Of a stretch of 64,000 nt of DNA, positions 1 through 10,367 are shown piece by piece. Within the stretch, counting starts at the first letter, position 1; the number at the start of each line of letters is the position of its first letter. The stretch lies in the NCBI GenBank assembly GCA_958299035.1, contig CATQJL010000326.1, positions 758,232 through 822,231 of the forward strand, read 5' to 3'. A program made the position numbers and the translations under genes. The notes under the pieces were generated by a model. That model had not been told where the DNA came from. It made no database searches and was given only the letters and a program-made list of their open reading frames with translations. This DNA comes from Cylicocyclus nassatus. Taxonomy: Eukaryota; Nematoda; Chromadorea; Rhabditida; Strongylidae.

Positions 1-1400
1 TCATGCGAAATATGAGCAAGCGGGAACCGCAAAAATAGTTCGCTGATTTCTTGCAGTCCGCTGGCAGAAATTTAAGATAATTTTGGCCAATTTTTAGACG
101 AACGCCCCTAAAACTATCGCGGCCTTTCTATGGATAAGTTGCGGCCAAGTGGCCGCATTCTCGCGGACTTTCCGCGAGGATATGCAAAATTACTGAGGGC
201 CGCACTGCCCAGAGTACCTTCCGCTGAAAGAAGGTACCAGGGCCCGGCACAGATGGCCTGAGGTCAAACTGGACCTCGTTTTTGAAGTTAGAAGCAACGG
301 GGATATCGTTTTCATAAGGTCTTGGGGGAAGCGCCGAAAAAAAAAACGACGAACATGTCAGTTTTTACGAGTTGAACGAGTTCTTTCGTAAGCGCGCGAA
401 TTTAAAATGCAAGACTCAAACAAACAAACGGGTTGTTTACAACGCACACAATTACATGGCTCCAAATTTCGGCTATGTGTATACAATATTATCCAAAATA
501 CAATATGTAAAAAGTTTCAAAAACTTGTGTCCTAATATCCGTTCCCGAGTTTGTTGGTTTCTAGACCAACACCAAACCAACTGGGTTGGTTCGGAGCATA
601 AATATCGGAGAGTTCACATAAGGTTTAACCCTATTTGATTTGGACGACTGGAACGCTCAAAAAATCTATCATACAGAGAAGAAAGCGAGTCAAACCATTG
701 TTTCTTCTCTCTTTTTGAGCCAAAAGTAGTGTAAATCTACGTGTTAATAGATAACGCGCTCCAATCACTGCTGTGTCCCTTAAACTATGTGGCGAAAGAT
801 GCATCGCCAGATTGTTGAGGCCACAGATTTGATAGGCCTAGAAGGTTTTTGACATTCTGAGCACTGAAATGTTACCATACCCAATGACAGAGCCTTTAAT
901 CAACAAAATATTTTTTTGCTTTTTTGTTATATTAGATATCTCAAAATGCGCTTTTTTCACTTTTTTATGGTTATTTTGATTGAATAGGGGCTTCCCCTAA
1001 TTTTTACATCATTAGAGACTACGTAAATTTTCGCGAAGTCATGAAGGACTTCGTTTCCAAAAATGCTTCAAACCAACGCGCGCCGGGCCCTGAAAGGTAC
1101 CCCAAACTCGGGTAATTAAACCATCGATGACACCTCTGCCACACAGAATCTCATTTTTGCTCGGCGTGCCCCGTCCGAAACTGCGTAAAAAGAGTCCTAG
1201 CGCTTGCTGAAAGCTTGGTTAGCGCTCGCTGAAAGAAATTTTTGCCGAGCGCTTGCAAAAAATGTTGTATCGTTGCCGCTGGCAGAATATGCGACCGTAA
1301 AGCATGTTCCTCTCGCTGAAGGTTTGGCCAGGCCCCAAAATTTTGGATCGCTTGCAGAAAGGAGCGAGTTTGCGGACACCTACCCCCGGCGATTATCTGG
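1..1400 (+). mobile_element. TIR element family A, copy 1 (split by a hAT insertion)
   Basis: Matches the five other family-A copies in this window. The 5' half occupies 1-237 and the 3' half 1093-1400, which ends in the inverted form of the family terminus (TCAGATAATCGCCGGGGGC). The left terminus lies outside the window or is degraded. The interior is non-coding and GC-rich. A hAT-type element (238-1092) interrupts it. Confidence 0.7.
238..1092 (+). mobile_element. hAT-type non-autonomous element, family B copy 1
   Basis: Terminal inverted repeats CAGGGCCCGGC at both ends (855 bp). An imperfect 8-bp duplication flanks it (230-237 and 1093-1100, 7 of 8 identical). Both subterminal regions match the ends of the larger copy at 36354-40072. 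No transposase frame is visible. A CAGGG terminus with an 8-bp duplication is the hAT signature. Confidence 0.75.
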
Positions 1401-1729
1401 CATGTGAGTCCTTTGTTCCCCTCGAGACCAAGCTCCCTGTGCTTTTTTGCTTTTGGGGGCAGAAGTGTGGTTTTTGCGAAGCAGAAGGAGCCAGAAGTGA
1501 ATTTCAAGCGAGTTTCTGTATAATTAGATAGTGACTACTAGAAATTCTTAGCGGAAATATCTTGCCGCCTGAGTTTATAAGCCTTCTCTCCCCGCGAGAC
1601 CAAACTCTTGGTGCTTTTCTGATTTTGGAGGCAGAAGTAGGATTTCCATAAAGTAAAGGCGGCCAAAAGTAAATTTATAACAACTTTCAGTGAATTTACC
1701 GTCTTCGTCAATTCCGAATGTGATTATAG
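1401..1729. other. no gene seen
   Basis: Two related ~110-bp segments (around 1400-1480 and 1590-1660) share wording about a serine-rich spacer, but I see no gene, splice signals or TIRs. Confidence 0.4.
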
Positions 1730-3100
1730 AATGTTCAGCATGCTCACTTACCCCCACCCCAGTGCCAAATCTCAACCTCGTAGCTTCAACATTGAAAATA
1801 AGGAGGTTCGAAAGTGATGGGTATTCTCGAAAACTGGTACTATATACGCAGGTGAGCGTGCTCACATAGTAGCTCTAATTTTACAACGAATACATAAAAT
1901 TGATAAAAATAATGGGAACTTTCAAGAACAGTCATTATAATCGTATTCGCCATGCTCACTTTTTCCCATGTGCCAACTCCCAGCCCCGTAGCTTGAAATT
2001 TGCAAAGAATTGATAAAGGCAATGAACGTAATCGATAACTTTGTAAAATAAGAATGTTATTCACTTACCTGCCTGTACCAACCCTTAGCGCCGCGGTCAA
2101 AGATTGCGAAAAATCAATAAAATCAAAGGAAGCAGTGGGCATTTTCAAAAATGTATCGTATTCGTAACTAACTGGCTTACCCGGCTCCGCTCGGCTCTGT
2201 CAAAAGACTGTGGTAAAGGTTCCATCCCTATCCTTGTACAACCCTTCCCAGTGCCTGCTTCTGTATGCCAATCCCCTGTTCCCGATGCGTTAGTAATCAG
2301 CATGCTCACTTACCCCCCCCCCTGTGCCAACTCCAGCCCCGTAGCCCTAACTTGACAAAAAATCGATAAAATCGACAAATGTAATCGATAAATCCAAAAA
2401 ATAATATTGTAATCGTCCTCATCATGCCCACTTACCCCCTGTGCCAACTCCCAGCCCGTAGCTCGAACTTTGGAAAAACCTTTAAAATCGACAGAGGTAA
2501 CCCTTAAATCAAAAACTAATATTGCATTCGTAATCAGTATGCTTGTTTACCCCCTGTGCCACCTTCCAGCCCCGTAGCTTGAACTTTGCAAAAAGTCAAT
2601 AAAAACGGATAAAATCGATATCGGTCGATGATGAAAAGTAGCCTATGACACCCGCCCCGCCCCGAAGTGTATGTGTGCCAAGTCTGGTCCAAATTACTTC
2701 AGAAATAAAATTTTCTATTGCACATACGTACCCACATACAGACGACAGACAAACACACATTCAGCTTTATGTATAAGACCAGCATGCTCGCTTACCCGCC
2801 TGTACCAACTCTCACCGCCGTAGCTCAAACTTTGCGAAAAATCCATAAAATACAGAACAAATGGGCATTTTCCGAAATGGTTATCATACTCGTAATCAGC
2901 ATGCTCGCCTACCCCCCCCCCCCCTGTGCCAACTCCCAGTCCCGTAGTTCAAAGTTCGCAAACATTCGATAAATTTGGTAGAAATAATATTTATTACGAA
3001 AGGGACGTTGAATCGTGAACAACATCCATGATCGTGAACCCCTCTGCCAAATCCCGGCCCAGCTCAAATTTTGCGAAATCCATAAAACTACTTCAGAGTG
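1730..3100. repeat. minisatellite of ~150-bp Helitron-derived units
   Basis: Five to six diverged units repeat a block with AGCATGCTC, a C-rich run, CAGCCCCGTAGCT and ATCGATAAAATCGATAA. The same unit forms the interior of the Helitrons at 8.9, 13.9, 21.8, 52.7 and 54 kb. C homopolymers occur at about 2307 and 2911. One Helitron (2168-2778) lies inside the array. Confidence 0.75.
2168..2778 (-). mobile_element. Helitron, non-autonomous, copy C1 (degraded)
   Basis: On the minus strand it starts TC followed by TTATACATAAAGCTGAATGT. It ends with the family hairpin region (GGAGCCGGGTAAGCCAG) and TTAG where other copies have CTAG. It lacks a target duplication, as expected for Helitrons. Confidence 0.65.
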
Positions 3101-3554
3101 AAATCGTTACCAACCATCCCACAATAACAGACACACGTGTCTGTTGGTTTCCATACTAGAAACCAAAAGACACGAAAACACCATCGACCACAAAAACACG
3201 TTGAGAACCTACAACCTAGAACCATCAACAACAAGCAGGCATGCCTATCCACCAACCTACAGACAAGTGCATCGTTATATAAGATTTTCTTTATGCCGAA
3301 ACCAGGTTGATTGGTGGAACTTTATTGACTCAACGTTTCGAACAATTCGTGTTCGTCGGGAGTCTGAAAAGGATCGTAGCATTCGCATTCGTATTTCACT
3401 ACACCGCCAAACGTCTCGTCAACGCTGCACGTCTAGACCTCCCCTAGTGCAATGTACTGGAAAGCTAAACCAGAGTGTTCACCTTCAGTCCACCATAAGA
3501 CCAGTAGCCCGCACAACTGTGACGGACGCAACTGAGTTCATACTGTGTGTCAAA

Positions 3555-3975
3555 CTATATATTGTGTGCGGATGTGAGCTTGCATAATGATAGCAGAGGC
3601 AAGAGATCATTCGTAATGACAAGACATTCATTTTTATTATTCATAGTAGGACTCTTGAAAGATATCCATGCTGCTTCTAGTATTTTTCGTGCGCAAATCT
3701 CATTCTCAAAAGCCAGCGTTATACATTTCACGTCGAATGAGGTGCCATCGTGCGCTTCAAATCTATGTTTGCCTAAAGGTGATACTTGAGTTCCTCGTTT
3801 CATACTAGCCAAGTGTTCTTCAATTCTAATGCTCAAAGGTCTACCCGTTTCGCCTATGTACAATGCTCCGCAACTTAGACATTCTAATTGGTATACAACT
3901 CCCGATTTTGCACAATCTCCTGGCTTGCCGTAGGGGCAAACAATGCAATCCTTTGATACACATTGTATATCGTAG
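3555..3975 (-). pseudogene. PLE C-terminal cysteine motif and GIY-YIG endonuclease
   Basis: The frame contains CIVCPYGKPGDC and CLSCG, then LYIGETGRPL (the YIG half of the GIY-YIG motif with the following Arg), and ARKILEAAWI with the Glu expected to bind metal. It ends at a stop at 3555. In PLEs this domain nicks the target DNA. It is fused to the RT in the intact element and is cut off here by the inverted insertion. The first ATG in the frame (3863) lies inside the domain, so it is not a real start. Confidence 0.8.
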
Positions 3976-4007
3976 CATCTGTTTCTGACTAGCCGCTTTT
4001 TGATGTG

Positions 4008-4491
4008 ATATTAGTACATGCCTCCTCAGCTCATCCAACAGCACTTAAACATGCCATAATTGGTAACATGTACAAAACTGCTGTAGGAGTATGCACGGGC
4101 GAGAGCGAGCGACTGGAATCTCGAGAATTGGCTACGAAGATTGCTCTCAGTAACGGCTGGGTACATCAACCAGTCTAACATCGTTTTGCAGCTGGGCTCG
4201 AAGGATGCACTGTTTAATCGCTCTGCTGACTTTATCGCAAATGAAAGGTATGCATAGCGGAAGTTTAGTGTCATTGCGCTGTCCATTGCCACTTTGACGT
4301 TTATTAGATTTTCGTATTCGTAAGCGCGTGGCTGTGTTGTATCCGTTACTGAGAGCAATCTTCGTAGCCAATTCTCGAGATTCCAGTCGCTCGCTCTCGC
4401 CCGTGCATACTCCTACAGCAGTTTTGTACATGTTACCAATTATGGCATGTTTAAGTGCTGTTGGATGAGCTGAGGAGGCATGTACTAATAT
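4008..4491. repeat. 149-bp inverted duplication inside the PLE
   Basis: 4008-4156 is the reverse complement of 4343-4491, around a 186-bp spacer. Read on the minus strand, the 4491-4343 arm fits the expected RT C-terminal reading (ESRELATKIALSNGY). The other arm is an extra inverted copy inserted between the linker (ending near 4157) and the cysteine/nuclease part (resuming near 4007). Confidence 0.85.
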
Positions 4492-5789
4492 ATTCTTGGA
4501 GCTTTCCTTTCGATACCATTTAGCATGAATGGTATGTCAGATAAGTGTATCTGGGTGTTTAAATAGAAAAGCCAACCACCGCGAGGGGCTTCTCGTGTGA
4601 GCTTAATGTACCGCGATTGCTGGTTCAGGATGTCAAAACACTCGTCCATTTCGGACTGTGTTGAGGTTATGACGCAGCAATCATCGATGTACCGGCAGTA
4701 CATTAAAGGTAGGCGTACAATTACTGGTGCCTCAATTTTGCTCATGAAACACAATGCGAGTACTGAAGCCAGTCTTTGACCCATCGCAATCCTCGCACCT
4801 GGGAATAGTACCCAGCCCACTTGAAGATGTTACATTTCAAACATTCCCTAATGAGGACCAGTACCAGCCCACTTGAAGATGTTACATTTCAAACATTCCC
4901 TAATGAGGACCAGTAAGCACGCCTTGCTCAAACCAAAGGTTAACATGTTGGAATAGTGCGCATCAAGCATCTCAGACAGTGCTTGCATAGCGGCATCAAC
5001 GTGAACGTTAGTGTATAGGGATGTTACATCAAACGATTCTACAACACTATTTGACCCACATTTTATCTGCCGCAAGCGCTCGACAAATTGGTGTGTGTTT
5101 GAGAAATGCGATGGAACCTTTGGGAGCAATTGGTTCACAATTTTATTTAAAACCCACGAAATTCGGTCGGTGGGACCGCCTACGCAGCTAATTATGGGGC
5201 GGATTTTATACGATTCAGGCGACATAGAGCGGAGATCGTCAGCTGCTACTTTATGCGTTTTTACCAAGTGGTAAAAAACGGGACAGTTTGGATTGTTGAT
5301 TTTCAACCTTCTCACTAATCTATCGTCAAGCCCTACAGACTTTCCCGTATCAGTCCAAACTTTATTCAATTTTCGATATTGCGCTTGGAATTCTTTTTCC
5401 GTAGCAGGATGGTATATTGACGTATCTGACAAGTGTAACTGTGCAATTTTTCTATCCAGCTCTTGGAGAATAACTACCAACTTTCCTCCTTTGTCACTTG
5501 TCGACACCCGGATAGTTCCTGCAGTTACCAATTCACGCACTTCTTTATAGCCTTGTTGTTGTTCTCGCGTCAAGTTTGTCACATGGACTCCCTTGAACCT
5601 GTTCAAAACATGCAAGATTTCACTCGTTAGAATGCGGAATTTAGTATCAGCGGCGAGCACTGGTTGAGGCTCCTTGTAAGATAAGCGCGGAAACGGTATT
5701 GGTGTTAGCATCGAACTTTCAGTGGTTTGTAAAGCTTGCGTATTTTCTTGCTGAGCTTTTATTCTCAGTGAATCGCGTAATCTATGCAA
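4485..5789 (-). pseudogene. PLE reverse transcriptase, frameshifted
   Basis: The upstream frame (5789-4848) carries the PLE-typical STSDKGGKLVVI motif at about residue 98, KIRPIISCVGGPT, and SFDVTSLYTNV (RT motif A, catalytic Asp). The downstream frame (4820-4485) carries the catalytic YIDD box in CRYIDDCCVIT. The two frames are separated by a 52-bp tandem duplication (4815-4866 repeated at 4867-4918). Since 52 is not a multiple of 3, it shifts the frame. Function in life would be target-primed reverse transcription of the element's RNA. This copy cannot encode it intact. Confidence 0.85.
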
Positions 5790-5791
5790 GC

Positions 5792-6247
5792 TTAGCCCAG
5801 TACTTTAAGGTAAAATGAAGCATTTATAATTTGAGAAGGCGAATACGACGGACCGAGACTGAGAAAATCAGTTGCGCGTGCGGACAAATGAATGTCGCCA
5901 ATGATAGTGACTCTTGCGTGAGTATCATTAAGAGCTAAACAGTTAGTAGGGTGGTGGGTCTGAAGAAGGCAAACCTCTTTGTTTTCACTCTTTCCACGTA
6001 ATGCGTCTCGGAGTTGGTCGTACTTCTTGCAAAGTCGTGATTTGACTTTAGACCGTATAGTGCTACAAATCAAGTTCGATCCGTCTTCAATCTCCCTCCA
6101 AATGTCGTCTGGCAAAAGACGTTTACAACTATTTTCTTTACAATTACATTTCAATAACGTGGAGTATAAAATGTTCTTCCTTCGCTCAATAACAAGATTC
6201 AACATGTTGTTATAAATGTTGTTTATCTTCTTGTTATGTTCTGGCAA
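5792..6247 (-). pseudogene. PLE N-terminal region
   Basis: A 151-residue frame whose C-terminal part has the conserved PLE pre-RT pattern: a short hydrophobic stretch, then LSLGPSYSPS at about residues 128-137. This segment precedes the RT in Penelope and Poseidon-type elements. The frame closes a few bases before the RT frame opens, so a single small indel near 5795 separates the two. The methionine at 6247 gives a plausible start, but the true start is not established. It is not a separate host gene, because the downstream frame continues the same polyprotein. Confidence 0.7.
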
Positions 6248-6250
6248 TCC

Positions 6251-6640
6251 ACAGATGTTTGTGATGGATCTTGCTCAAAGTCGGTACATGGGGATTATTA
6301 GAGCCGCTGATGACGAATATCGTAGTCATTTCGCGCGATAGCGCCATTTTCTGGGTTTACATTGGGTACACATAAGAAGCTAAAAGGATTTCGCTGAAAC
6401 TTTGAGGGGGGCTAACTGACATGCTGAATTACGAATATCATACTCCTTCAACATTTTGAGGCGATTTCACTGAGTTATGGTAGGTAAACTGCAGAGGGGC
6501 GAGATCTCAGTTTTGGCTGAAACTCGATCTAGAGAGATTCGACCTTCTGACCACGTCTAGAACACTCTCGTTGCGTTTTGAGACCTTTTCGCAGAGTTAC
6601 GGTAGGTACATGGCAGCGGGTAAAAATCATGAACCTGCCC
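6251..6640. other. no gene seen
   Basis: Contains two related ~110-bp segments (about 6360-6480 and 6490-6610), each ending in a GTTACGGTAGGTA-like block, which suggests an old tandem repeat. No coding signal. Confidence 0.4.
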
Positions 6641-7226
6641 TCAGATAATCGTCGGGGGCAGGCGGCCATGCGATTTATGGGCGGGCGGGCACCGGAAAAA
6701 TAGTTCGCTGATTTCTTGCGGTCCGCTTGCAGATATTTGAAGAAATTTTAGCGAATTTTGTACGAATGTTTGGAGAACAATCGCGGTTTCCTTATAGATT
6801 AGCTGCGGCGCAGTGGCCGCATTCTCGCGGACTTTCCGCGAGAATATGCAAAATTTTCGGGGGCCGCACGGTCCTTTGTGGAGGACCGCGCAACCCCCAG
6901 GTACTTTCCGCTGAGAGAAAGTACCTCAAACTTGAGTAATTAAACCAACGGTGACACCTCTGCCACATAGAGTCTCATCTTTTCTCGGCGTACGCCCGAA
7001 ATTGCGTAAAAAGGGTCCGAGCGCCTGCTGAAAGTTCGGCCAGCGTTTGCTGAAAGAGATTATCTGACGAGCGCCTGCAGAAAATTCTGTGTTGCTGCCC
7101 GCTGGCAGAATATTAGACAGTAAAGAAAGTACCGCTCGCTGAAGGTTTGGTCACGCCCCAAAATTCTGCTGACCGCTTGCAGAAAAGCGCGAGTTTGCGG
7201 ACCGCCTGCCCCCGGCGATTATCTGA
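6641..7226 (+). mobile_element. TIR element family A, copy 2 (complete)
   Basis: 586 bp, bounded by TCAGATAATCGTCGGGGGC and its reverse complement. Repeats of CTTGCTGAAAG-like words run through the 3' half. Non-coding. I could not read a target duplication. Confidence 0.75.
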
Positions 7227-7334
7227 GCCTGAAACCTTGGCAGAAAATTACCTAGAGTGCTGTCTCAGGATATCGTGCTCAATCCCCACGATAAAGGCAA
7301 TTCGTGTGGTATAAAAGTTTCCCACGACCGTAAT

Positions 7335-7566
7335 GCTTTCCTTATAGGACCACTGCCGCGCACGATACACCCTTCGGCGGCTTTTGCCTAAGCAAAAACA
7401 GAGGGAGGGAGATTTGCTGCATGCGCTACGCGTTGGGACAGGTTATCAATTTCCTTATAGGACCACTGCCGCGCACGATACACCCTTCGGCGGCTTTTGC
7501 CTAAGCAAAAACAGAGGGAGGGAGATTTGCCGCGTGCGTTACGCGTTGGGACAGGTTATCAGGATG
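7335..7566 (+). repeat. 113-bp tandem duplication
   Basis: The block starting TTTCCTTATAGGACCACTGC at 7337 recurs at 7450 with very few changes. Confidence 0.85.
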
Positions 7567-7913
7567 GCGCTGGAGACCGCTATGCAAAACGATCGTTTCC
7601 TCATCTCTTGAATATCTGGGATCTAAATTGCCGAAAGCGAAAAAATGTCCCAAAACCCTGCAACTCACCATAACTTCACTATTGCGTTATGACAGCGAGC
7701 AAGCATCATATTCATAAGCGATATGCTTGTGAACCGTTACAGGTAAGGTTTTGAGCAAATCTGGAACTTCGACCCATCTACACCCACCGTAACCCAAGAA
7801 AATGCACACCCAAGAAAATGCACTATCCTGCGAAATCAGCATGATATTCATGTTCAGCGCGCTAAATGACCACTCTAGACGAAGTTTAAAGCAAATCTAT
7901 GCTTTCGACCCCA
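7567..7913. other. no gene seen
   Basis: AT-rich unique-looking sequence with one short direct repeat (CACCCAAGAAAATGCAC at about 7803). No gene recognised. Confidence 0.4.
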
Positions 7914-8419
7914 TCTTATATATAGAGCTGAATGTCTGTTTGTCTGTATGTATGTCTGTCTGTCTGTATGTCTGTCTGTCTGTATAGGGCTTATCAAATT
8001 GAGTGTCGTTTGCACCGGCATCTCCATCTTCGCGCTGAACTCTGCGTCTCTTCCGCAGGGCTGCTCTCTGAGCACTTTCCCAGGGCGAGCGTGGGAAAGG
8101 CGGAGCATCAATCGATTGGAAGTGATTAGGGAGCATGTACCGCAGAAGAGACGCAGAGCCCAGCGCGAAGACGGAGATGCTGGTGCAAACGACACTCAAT
8201 TTGATAAGCCCTGTACGTATGTTCCGAATAGAAAATTCCATTTCTGAACCGATCGGAACCAAACTTGGCACACATACACTTCGGGCTCCGGCGAGTGTCA
8301 CAAGTGGACTGTGACACCCGCCGGGGCCCGAAGTGTATGTGTGCCAAGTTTAGTCCGGATCGGTTAAGAAATGGAATTGATTATTCGGAACATACGGCGG
8401 AGCCGGGTAAGCCAGCTAG
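7914..8419 (+). mobile_element. Helitron, non-autonomous, copy C2
   Basis: Starts TCTTATATATAGAGCTGAAT with a (TCTG)n run. Ends with hairpin CGGC-GGA-GCCG, then GGTAAGCCAGCTAG. The flanking bases are A and T. Just inside both ends lies a ~90-bp subterminal inverted repeat (8216-8300 against 8306-8390). A small TA-flanked MITE (7985-8213) sits in the 5' part. Confidence 0.85.
7985..8213. mobile_element. TA-flanked MITE with ~70-bp inverted repeats, inside Helitron C2
   Basis: 229 bp. The arms begin AGGGCTTATCAAATTGAGTG and pair over about 70 bp. TA dinucleotides flank it (7983-7984 and 8214-8215). Removing it restores the TCTGTACGTATG seen in sister Helitrons. This is consistent with a Tc1/mariner-type MITE. 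Confidence 0.75.
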
Positions 8420-8612
8420 TGCCATATAAACCACAACTCTATGAAAAGGTCCCAATATGCAGAGAGATGATATTCGTAATTAGCATGTCGAATAAGCCTT
8501 ATGGACCAAACTCCAGCCGAATTCATGACTTTGACTTCCTACCGTACATCTATCGTAACCACACGGGAAGACGTTCTGCGGAGAAAGTGTGATATCTGTA
8601 ATCAGCATGTAA

Positions 8613-8837
8613 AGGGCCGGGCATAGTTCACGCGATTTCAGTCGCGACGCGATTTGGCAATTCGCCAGAAGTCTTCGGATCCAACATTAGCAAACTGCAC
8701 ATGCATAGTGTGTATAACTTACGTAAACTGATGAAATGCCCTATCTTCTATACATTTATAATGTGCTTACAATGAGTTATGGACACCTGAAATATTGCCA
8801 AATCGCGATTGAAATCGCTTGAAGTATGCCCGGCCCT
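8613..8837. mobile_element. PIF/Harbinger-type MITE
   Basis: 225 bp with inverted repeats AGGGCCGGGCATA continuing for about 35 bp, flanked by TAA on both sides (8610-8612, 8838-8840). A 3-bp TWA-type duplication with GGGCC-type ends is typical of PIF/Harbinger. Confidence 0.7.
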
Positions 8838-8904
8838 TAAGATAACCCTTATACACGAAGTTTGAGCAAGCTCTACCGCAAAGAAATTTTGAGGCCCGGA
8901 TAGC

Positions 8905-9373
8905 CGAATAGTGCCAAACTAATATCGAACTCGTAATCAGCATGCTCGATTACCCCCCTGTGCAAATCCCAGCCCCGTAGCTCAAACTTTGCAAAAAATC
9001 GATAAAATCGGTAAAAATAATAAAGGATTTCAGATGCTAATATTGTAATCGTAATCAGCATGCTCGATTACCCCCCTGTGCAGACTCCCAGCCCCATAGC
9101 TTGAACTTTGCAAAAAAATCGATAAAATCGATAAAAGTAATCGATAATCCTGAAAATTAATATCGTATTCGGAATCCCCATGCTCGATTACCCCCCCCCC
9201 TGTGCAAACTCCCAGCCCTGTAGCTCAAATTTTGCAAAAAATCGATAAAATCGATATCGATCGACGACGAAAAGTAGCCTATGACACCCGCCGGGGCCCG
9301 AAATGTATGTATGCCAAGTTTGGTCCGGATCGGTTCAGAAATGGAATTTTCTATTTGGAACATACGTACGTAC

Positions 9374-9418
<45 letters not shown>

Positions 9419-9437
9419 TTCAGCTTTATATATAAGA
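8905..9437 (-). mobile_element. Helitron fragment, copy C3
   Basis: The minus-strand 5' end is clear (TCTTATATATAAAGCTGAAT at 9437, then a TCTG run, then the family body with the 150-bp unit repeated). The 3' hairpin end is not recognisable, so the low-coordinate border is approximate. Confidence 0.65.
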
Positions 9438-10359
9438 TTATTAAAACCATCGAATTTTGACAGGCCTACGTCAGCCACTTCGCATCAAACACCAATAAAT
9501 CTTCGGAATTTGAAACATCCGATATCTTATTATGATTTACCACTAATTTTGCAAAGCGAATGAGACTTTACGGGATCGAATTATCTAATTACGATTTTTC
9601 CAGATTTAGCCCGGAACGCGCTCGAAAATGTGAATTATGATGATTTTGTACGCGTCCATTAGAAAAAGGAGAACAAGCCGCATCGAATGATACTCAAGCT
9701 GCTTACCGTTCGATGTTCTACGATGTTTGAGTTGAACAAGAGTGGAAATCGACAGCATCAAGCAAAACTCTATTTAAAAAAATTTGACGAGCTATGGAAA
9801 GGAGAGAAAAATTGTTTCGTATCCTGTAGGGTTTGCACTATCCACTCGCTACTTGGGCTCCTTCAGAGGATTGATGCAAAGATGGTCGCAGATTTTTAGG
9901 ATTTCCAGAGAGCTCAGTGATTGCGCTACAATGTTCTGTAAGCATTTGGAAGAGAATGGAATTCTGCATCGAACGCTACCAATATCTCTCAGAAAAGCTT
10001 GTTCCATCAAATGTGACGTCCGTTTGAAAAAAGCGAAATTACTTTCGGAATGACCTAATTAGGATGATTAAATACATTACCGTGTGTGGGGAATCTAGAA
10101 AAACCAAACTGGGTAAAATATGTAACAGTAGTATAATCAGAAGAAATCTAGTTGAACATGTGAGTCACAAAAACATTGTCAAGGATGCTCGTTTTGCCAT
10201 TAGATATTCTCTAGATCCAACACTTGGTGTACGAGTTCGTAATTATAATAGTTTTTCTCAAAAAAAACTCAGTATGTATTTGTAACAGATTTCCACAGTT
10301 TTTAGATGGTAAGTTGAAGCACATATGCCGGGAATCTTGACGTAATTCAAGATACTAAA
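9438..10359. other. unrecognised region with weak open frames
   Basis: Frames at 9784-10053 and 10064-10285 (+) have ordinary amino-acid composition and end close together. They could be decayed pieces of one transposon protein, but no domain is recognisable and the frames are separated by stops. Confidence 0.3.
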
Positions 10360-10367
10360 CTAAGAAA

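Larger units (their letters stand above)
3120..6250 (-). mobile_element. Penelope-like retroelement (PLE) with GIY-YIG nuclease, decayed
   Basis: Minus-strand order is N-terminal domain (6247-5792), reverse transcriptase (5789-4485), then a linker with cysteines and a GIY-YIG endonuclease (about 3975-3555). That order defines the EN+ Penelope-like elements. The 3' non-coding part extends to about 3120. I could not fix exact ends or a target duplication. The element is broken by a frameshift near 5795, a 52-bp tandem duplication inside the RT, and a 149-bp inverted insertion between RT and nuclease. Confidence 0.85.

Noticed and set aside
1730..3100. CRISPR-like spaced repeats
   Set aside because: Units are ~150 bp, contiguous and diverged, with no short identical repeats separated by unique spacers, and the DNA is eukaryotic.
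3144..3587. 147-residue plus-strand frame
   Set aside because: It is antisense to the 3' non-coding part of the Penelope-like element and has no recognised domain.
7932..8129. Frames rich in Cys-Leu-Ser-Val repeats (also at 9157-9450, 21902-22093, 43229-43456, 52573-53087, 53761-53952)
   Set aside because: They are translations of the (TCTG)n/(TCTA)n run and body of Helitrons; the same frames recur at each copy and carry no start or domain context.
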